Shown here: positions 7,153-10,893 of the stretch, in pieces | How the letters are laid out: the number at the start of each line of letters is the position of its first letter | Numbering within the stretch: the first letter of the stretch is position 1 | Assembly: GCA_003164075.1 (NCBI GenBank) | Contig: PLRZ01000265.1 | Span: 240 to 11,132 of the forward strand | Length of the DNA: 10,893 bases | Reading direction: 5' to 3' | From: Bryobacterales bacterium | GTDB lineage: Bacteria > Acidobacteriota > Terriglobia > Bryobacterales > Bryobacteraceae | Position numbers and translations under genes: made by a program | Notes under the pieces: model-generated | What the model was told of the DNA's origin: nothing | Seen by the model: the letters and a program-made list of their open reading frames with translations, nothing else | The model's database searches: none

Positions 7153-8076
7153 ATGCAACTGATTCGATCTGCCAGCGCCGCGGCATTGTTCTTGATTGCC
7201 GGGGCGATGGGCCCTTTGTACGCGCGGCAAGAGAAGCCGAAGGAAAGCCAGGGAAAGCCGCCTGAACAGCAGCAGAGTAAGGCGCCGCAGCAACAGCAGC
7301 GGGCTGAGCCGGCTCAGCAAAAGCAGGCGCAGCCGCAGCCGCAGCAGCATGCGCAGCCGGCTCAACAAGCCAGACAGCAGCAGGCCCAGCCGGCCCAGCA
7401 AAAGCAGGCACATGCGCAGCCCGCTCAACAAGCCAGGCAGCAGCAGGCCCAGCAAAAGCAGGCGCAGCCGCAGCAGCATGCGCAACCCGCTCAACAAGCC
7501 AGGCAGCAGGCCCAGCCGGCTCAGCAAAAGCAGGCACAGCCGCAGCAGCATGCGCAGCCGGCTCAACAAGCCAGGCAGCAGCAGGCCCAACCGGCTCAGC
7601 AAAAGCAGGCACAGCCGCAGCAGGCACAACGTTCCCAGCCGGCCGCGCAGCAACAGCAGCCGCAGCGTACCCAGCAGCAAGCGTCCGCGTGGCAGCAAAA
7701 GAAGGGTTGGGCGCCGCAGGGCGCCTGGCAGGCGCACAGCACGTGGCAACAGGATGGCGATCAACGGTGGAGCAGCGACCATCGCACCTGGGCGCAACGC
7801 GGAGGTTATGGCGGTTCCTACATTCCCCAGGCCAGCTTCAATCTCTCTTTTGGGAATCAACACTCCTTCCGGATGAGCAGTCTTCCCACCATGTACATGG
7901 GATATCCGCGCTTCAACTACGGCGGCTATTCGTTCCTGCTTGTGGATCCCTTTCCGGGAACCTGGGCCGCTAATTGGTACGACTCCGATAACCTTTACAT
8001 CACTTATGACAACGGGTACTACCTATATGACAGCAGGTATCCTGGGGTTGGCCTCGCGATCACTGTCGTACTGTAA
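7153..8076 (+). CDS. Secreted Gln/Ala/Pro-repeat protein with aromatic C-terminal domain
   Basis: The protein has 307 residues. It begins with a signal peptide (cleavage expected after LYA at residue 24). A highly biased region of Gln, Ala, Pro and Lys (about 30-180) contains a tandem repeat of about 25 residues built from PAQQKQAQPQQHAQ and PAQQARQQQAQ. The C-terminal part (about 185-307) is a globular, Tyr/Trp/Gly-rich domain (for example MGYPRFNYGGYSFLLVDPF and NWYDSDNLYITYDNGYYLYD) of a kind found in secreted soil-bacterial proteins of unknown function. The start ATG at 7153 has AGGAG eight bases upstream. There is no LPxT signal. Gln-rich stalks of this sort may span the envelope or bind wall polymers, but I do not know its function. 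The transporter gene begins 7 bp after its stop, so they are probably cotranscribed. Confidence 0.85.
   Translation: MQLIRSASAAALFLIAGAMGPLYARQEKPKESQGKPPEQQQSKAPQQQQRAEPAQQKQAQPQPQQHAQPAQQARQQQAQPAQQKQAHAQPAQQARQQQAQQKQAQPQQHAQPAQQARQQAQPAQQKQAQPQQHAQPAQQARQQQAQPAQQKQAQPQQAQRSQPAAQQQQPQRTQQQASAWQQKKGWAPQGAWQAHSTWQQDGDQRWSSDHRTWAQRGGYGGSYIPQASFNLSFGNQHSFRMSSLPTMYMGYPRFNYGGYSFLLVDPFPGTWAANWYDSDNLYITYDNGYYLYDSRYPGVGLAITVVL
7309..7629 (+). repeat. In-frame tandem repeat, unit about 75 bp
   Basis: About four to five copies of a 75-bp unit encode the PAQQKQAQPQQHAQ / PAQQARQQQAQ repeat. Copy 1 carries an extra Pro-Gln, copy 2 lacks part of the first half-unit, copy 3 lacks the leading Pro-Ala and one Gln, copy 4 is complete and copy 5 is partial. 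All length changes are multiples of three. The near-identical DNA of the copies suggests recent expansion and possible length variation between strains. Confidence 0.85.
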
Positions 8077-8083
8077 GTGACCA

Positions 8084-8782
8084 ATGCGCTCACCCCAAAT
8101 GGAGCGGCACCGCGGCGCACGCGTCGGCTGGCTGCGCGCTTCCGTCTTAGGCGCGAACGACGGGATCCTTTCCACGGCGAGCCTGGTGCTCGGTGTTGCG
8201 GCGGCGCACGCCACTCACGGCAACGTGATGGTCGCGGGCGTCGCCGGCCTGGTCGCAGGGGCGATGTCCATGGCAGCGGGTGAGTATGTGTCTGTCCATT
8301 CGCAGGCAGACACCGAGAAGGCCGATCTCAAGCTGGAACGCGCGGAACTAAAGACGGACAACGTGGGAGAACACCAGGAATTGGCGGCCATCTACGTGGC
8401 TCGCGGGTTGGACCGCGCGCTCGCCAAACAGGTGGCCGACAAACTAATGGCCCATGACGCCTTAGGCGCGCATGCCCGCGATGAGCTCGGCATCTCCCCG
8501 GCTTTCAAGGCGCGTCCGATTCAGGCTGCGTTGGCGTCGGCCGCCAGCTTCGCCGTGGGGGCGGCCATGCCTCTCGCGGTGGCAGCCATAACCCCTGTCT
8601 CGGGTCTGATTCCCCTGGTCGCCGGAACTTCCCTGCTGTTCCTGGCGCTTCTCGGAGCGTTGGCTGCGCACGCTGGGGGCGCCAGCTTGGCGGTGGGGGC
8701 AATCCGCGTCACGTTTTGGGGCGCTCTGGCCATGGCGGCGACCGCGGGCGTCGGGGCTCTGTTCGGAACCGCCGTTCACTGA
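8084..8782 (+). CDS. VIT1/CCC1-family Fe2+/Mn2+ transporter
   Basis: This 232-residue integral membrane protein has about five membrane spans. The N-terminal signature GANDGILSTASLVLGV (about 22-37) and GAMSMAAGEYVSVHSQADTEKAD (about 59-81, given here as the second-span motif) are diagnostic of the vacuolar iron transporter family. Between spans 2 and 3 lies a charged cytoplasmic segment rich in Glu and Asp (about 76-140), the metal-binding region in the eukaryotic members. Spans 3-5 fill residues about 145-230. Family members export iron or manganese from the cytoplasm, so a role in metal detoxification under stress is likely. The ATG at 8084 is chosen; an in-frame ATG at 8099 is nearly as good, and neither has a strong ribosome site, suggesting coupling to the gene ending 7 bp upstream. 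Its 3' end overlaps the convergent phosphatase gene by 7 bp. Confidence 0.92.
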   Translation: MRSPQMERHRGARVGWLRASVLGANDGILSTASLVLGVAAAHATHGNVMVAGVAGLVAGAMSMAAGEYVSVHSQADTEKADLKLERAELKTDNVGEHQELAAIYVARGLDRALAKQVADKLMAHDALGAHARDELGISPAFKARPIQAALASAASFAVGAAMPLAVAAITPVSGLIPLVAGTSLLFLALLGALAAHAGGASLAVGAIRVTFWGALAMAATAGVGALFGTAVH

Positions 8783-9999
8783 TCTTTTTCAACAATCACA
8801 AAGGTGATGTCGTCGGTTTGCGCCATGCCCTGAGTGAATTCTTCGACGGCTTTCAACACTTCCCGCTCGATGGCGTCACTTCCCGAGGGGGCCTCCTGCC
8901 GGATGATTTGCAGTAGTCTTTGCTCTCCGAACATTTCCTGCTTCGGGTTCTCCGCGTCTGTAAGGCCGTCGGAAATCACCACCAGGATGTCTCCTTTATC
9001 AAGGCGGAAGGTGCGGGATTCATAAGAAGCGAAATCGAACATTCCCAGGAAAAAGGCATCGGAGAAGAGCTTCTCGATCTTTCCCGTGGCGGAGCGGAAC
9101 AAGTAAGCGGGATTGTGTCCCGCGCTGATGAATTGCCCCATGCCTTGCGGGTTCTGCAGAAAGAGAAAAAGCGTGACGAACTGGTAGGGAAGGGACTTTT
9201 CGCACAGCAGCCGGTTTACGCGGGTCAACACCTCCCGCGGCTGGGTCCCGGAATGAAACTCCATGCTGAGAGCGCCCAGCACCATCGAACTGAGTAAGGC
9301 GGCAGACATCCCCTTGCCTGAGACGTCGGCCAGGACCCCCATCCAATCTCCCGAACTGAGTTGCAGGAAATCGTAAAAATCTCCTCCCACATAGCGTGTC
9401 GGAGTGTTAAACGCGCGGATGCGGTAATTCTCGAACTGGGGCAGGCAACGGGGCAGCAGGCTTTCCTGAGTTTCCTGCGCCAGTGCTAATTCCTGCTCGG
9501 CCTTCTTTCGCTCCTCCAGAGTTTTGAGACGAATCGTTTCGCGGCTCGCCTCAAGTTCCCGGACCGTCTCCTCCAGCGCTCTGCTGTAGTTCCTGGTTTC
9601 CAGGTGCAAGAGGCGCACTTCCAGAATATTGTGGACGCGGGCGCGCAGTTCGGCCAGATCGAACGGTTTGCTGACGAAATCCTTGGCGCCGGCTTCGAGA
9701 GCGCGCAATTTGTGGGCTGGCTGCGCCGTGATCACCAGGACCGGAAGATAACCGTCTTCTTCGATTTCCTTCAGACCCTCCATCACCTGGAATCCGTCCA
9801 TGCCGGGCATTTGGAGGTCCAGCAGAATGAGGCTGTAGCGGCGCTGGCGGTGAAGTTCGCACACCTCCTTCGGCCTCGTCGTAGACTCCACCGAGGTGTA
9901 GCCGGAGATGCGCAGCATGCCCTCCAGCAAACGGACGTTGGCTTCCAGATCGTCGACCACCAGGATTCTGGCGTTCAGAATATCGGCTGGGCTAACCAC
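8776..9999 (-). CDS. Response regulator with SpoIIE/RsbU-type PP2C phosphatase output
   Basis: The protein has 407 residues. An N-terminal receiver (about 10-125) has Asp16/Asp17, phospho-acceptor Asp61 (LILLDLQMPGMDG), Thr91 and Lys111 (FVSKPFD). A coiled coil (about 134-180) links it to a PP2C-type serine/threonine phosphatase (about 185-405) with the metal-binding motifs VGGDFYDF (Asp207, Asp210), LADVSGKGMSAAL (Asp225), ISAGHNPAYL, ISDGLTDAEN and QTDDITFVIV. In this architecture phosphorylation of the receiver controls dephosphorylation of a STAS-domain antagonist in partner-switching, which frees a sigma factor or another target. The start is GTG at 9999, three bases after the stop of the histidine kinase gene, so the kinase is its probable partner. 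No STAS or RsbW-like gene is present in the window. The 3' end overlaps the VIT gene by 7 bp tail to tail. Confidence 0.95.
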   Translation of the reverse strand: MVSPADILNARILVVDDLEANVRLLEGMLRISGYTSVESTTRPKEVCELHRQRRYSLILLDLQMPGMDGFQVMEGLKEIEEDGYLPVLVITAQPAHKLRALEAGAKDFVSKPFDLAELRARVHNILEVRLLHLETRNYSRALEETVRELEASRETIRLKTLEERKKAEQELALAQETQESLLPRCLPQFENYRIRAFNTPTRYVGGDFYDFLQLSSGDWMGVLADVSGKGMSAALLSSMVLGALSMEFHSGTQPREVLTRVNRLLCEKSLPYQFVTLFLFLQNPQGMGQFISAGHNPAYLFRSATGKIEKLFSDAFFLGMFDFASYESRTFRLDKGDILVVISDGLTDAENPKQEMFGEQRLLQIIRQEAPSGSDAIEREVLKAVEEFTQGMAQTDDITFVIVEKDQ

Positions 10000-10002
10000 G
10001 GC

Positions 10003-10893
10003 TTATCCTTCCGATGCTTTGGCATGGCCGGAATGTTGCCGGGCGAATTCCAGCGTTACGTCCAGAGTATCCATGAACTCATGGACCCTGATTGGCTTGG
10101 TGAGGTACCGGAAGAATCCCGCCTGCAGGCCCTTGTCGATGTCGCGCGGCATGGCATTGGCGCTCAGGGCAACCACCGGAATGTGCGCGGTGGCGGGGTC
10201 GTCGCGAAGAATTCGCAAGGCTTCGATACCACTGATGCCAGGCAGATTGATGTCCATCAGGATTACTTCCGGCTGGTGGGCGCGCGCAAGCTGGATACCA
10301 ATGTTTCCGTCTCTCGCGCTCAACAGGCGCATGTCCGGGCGGCGCGCGATGAGTTGCTCGATCAACATCAGGTTAGCCGGGTTATCCTCCACATAGAGCA
10401 GCGTGCGCAACGGCGTCCCGCGCTGAACCTGCGGCGGTGGAATAGCCCCGGCCTCCACCCGGTCCACTGCAAGTTGCGGCGCGGCAGCCGAGTTCAGTTC
10501 GAACCAGAACACGCTGCCCAGCCCGACCGTGCTCTCCACGCCGATTTCGCCTCCCATCAGTTCCACCAGGCGCTTGCTCATTACCAGGCCGATGCCCGTT
10601 CCCTCCTCCGCGCTCCTCTCTTGTCCGAGGCGGTTGAAAGGCTGAAAAAGCTGCATCAGCATATCCGGTGGCAGCCCCGCGCCGGTATCCCTGACGCTGA
10701 TGCGAGTGCGTTCCAGGCCATTGCTGGAGTAACCCACCTCCACCACCACCGTTCCGTTCGGCTGGTTGTACTTCAGCGCGTTGGAGAGAAGGTTGATGAG
10801 AACCTGCTTCAGCCGGGTCCGGTCGGCATTGACGAAGCCAGGGAGGTCGAACCGGGGAAAGGTCATTTTGATGCCGCGCTTTTGCCCCTGCGG
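10003..10893 (-). CDS. Hybrid sensor histidine kinase, C-terminal part (5' end beyond right edge)
   Basis: The frame is open to the right edge; 296 residues are visible and an ATG at 10866 lies inside the kinase core, so it is not the start. The visible part begins just before the N box (NADRTRLKQVLINLLSNALKYN, Asn37 of the visible part). The HATPase continues with VRDTGAGLPP (Asp68, Gly70, Gly72) and GTGIGLVMSKRLVELMGG (Gly97-Gly101). The His-containing dimerisation domain and any sensor domains lie outside. After a Pro/Ala linker comes a receiver (about 161-285) with Glu168/Asp169, phospho-acceptor Asp213 (VILMDINLPG), Ser243 and Lys265 (YLTKPI). No Hpt domain follows. It ends 3 bp before the receiver-phosphatase gene, so the two form an operon and probably a kinase-regulator pair. 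Confidence 0.95.
   Translation of the reverse strand, partial: PQGQKRGIKMTFPRFDLPGFVNADRTRLKQVLINLLSNALKYNQPNGTVVVEVGYSSNGLERTRISVRDTGAGLPPDMLMQLFQPFNRLGQERSAEEGTGIGLVMSKRLVELMGGEIGVESTVGLGSVFWFELNSAAAPQLAVDRVEAGAIPPPQVQRGTPLRTLLYVEDNPANLMLIEQLIARRPDMRLLSARDGNIGIQLARAHQPEVILMDINLPGISGIEALRILRDDPATAHIPVVALSANAMPRDIDKGLQAGFFRYLTKPIRVHEFMDTLDVTLEFARQHSGHAKASEG

Noticed and set aside
7309..7629. CRISPR-like regular repeats
   Set aside because: Copies are contiguous, with no unique spacers, variable in length and inside an open coding frame; no cas gene is near.
7138..7863. Minus-strand open frame of 241 codons, Leu/Arg-rich
   Set aside because: It is the antisense image of the Gln/Ala/Pro repeats (CAG/CAA codons read as CTG/TTG). 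The plus-strand frame has a signal peptide, ribosome site and a structured C-terminal domain.
10003..10866. Kinase gene starting at ATG 10866
   Set aside because: The reading frame continues to the window edge with kinase-like residues (QKRGIK before the Met), and this Met is within the catalytic core.

Overview
The window is GC-rich, protein-dense bacterial DNA that most resembles an Acidobacteriota (Solibacter/Bryobacter-like) chromosome. The taxonomic pointers are a secreted von Willebrand A protein of the 'VWFA-related Acidobacterial' type, a secreted beta-rich protein with an LPxT-like C-terminus of a kind I associate with acidobacteria, and a cluster of small CTxxAG-centred palindromes between genes. 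No phage, plasmid, IS, CRISPR or RNA gene was recognised, and the genus assignment is inference from protein character only.

Layout from right to left, the direction in which most genes are read. Positions 10893-10003 (-) hold the C-terminal part of a hybrid histidine kinase (HATPase plus receiver) cut by the right edge. Three bases later comes a receiver-coiled coil-PP2C/SpoIIE phosphatase (9999-8776, -). An island of three plus-strand genes follows: a YflT/17M-like stress membrane protein (6449-7081), a Gln/Ala/Pro-repeat secreted protein (7153-8076) and a VIT/CCC1-type Fe/Mn transporter (8084-8782). The transporter and phosphatase genes overlap tail to tail by 7 bp. The 521-bp divergent spacer 5928-6448 carries an array of five short palindromes. 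Left of it, on the minus strand, are a secreted LPATS-tailed protein (5927-5187), a rho-independent terminator, the VWFA protein (5082-4105), a class D-like sortase (4108-3446), a single-domain response regulator (3449-2970) and a large CheB-CheR-coiled coil-PAS-PAS protein (2842 to beyond position 1) cut by the left edge.

How the genes may work together. The LPATS protein next to a sortase with intact His/Cys/Arg looks like an enzyme-substrate pair in a presumably Gram-negative envelope, with a MIDAS-containing VWFA protein as a third surface or periplasmic component. The VWFA and sortase genes overlap by GTGA, and the sortase and regulator genes meet at ATGA, so surface assembly and signalling genes appear translationally coupled. 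The rest of the window is signalling: kinase plus RsbU-like phosphatase at the right, regulator plus CheB/CheR fusion at the left. No anti-sigma factor, STAS antagonist, chemoreceptor, CheA or CheW is present in the window, so the outputs of these modules lie elsewhere.
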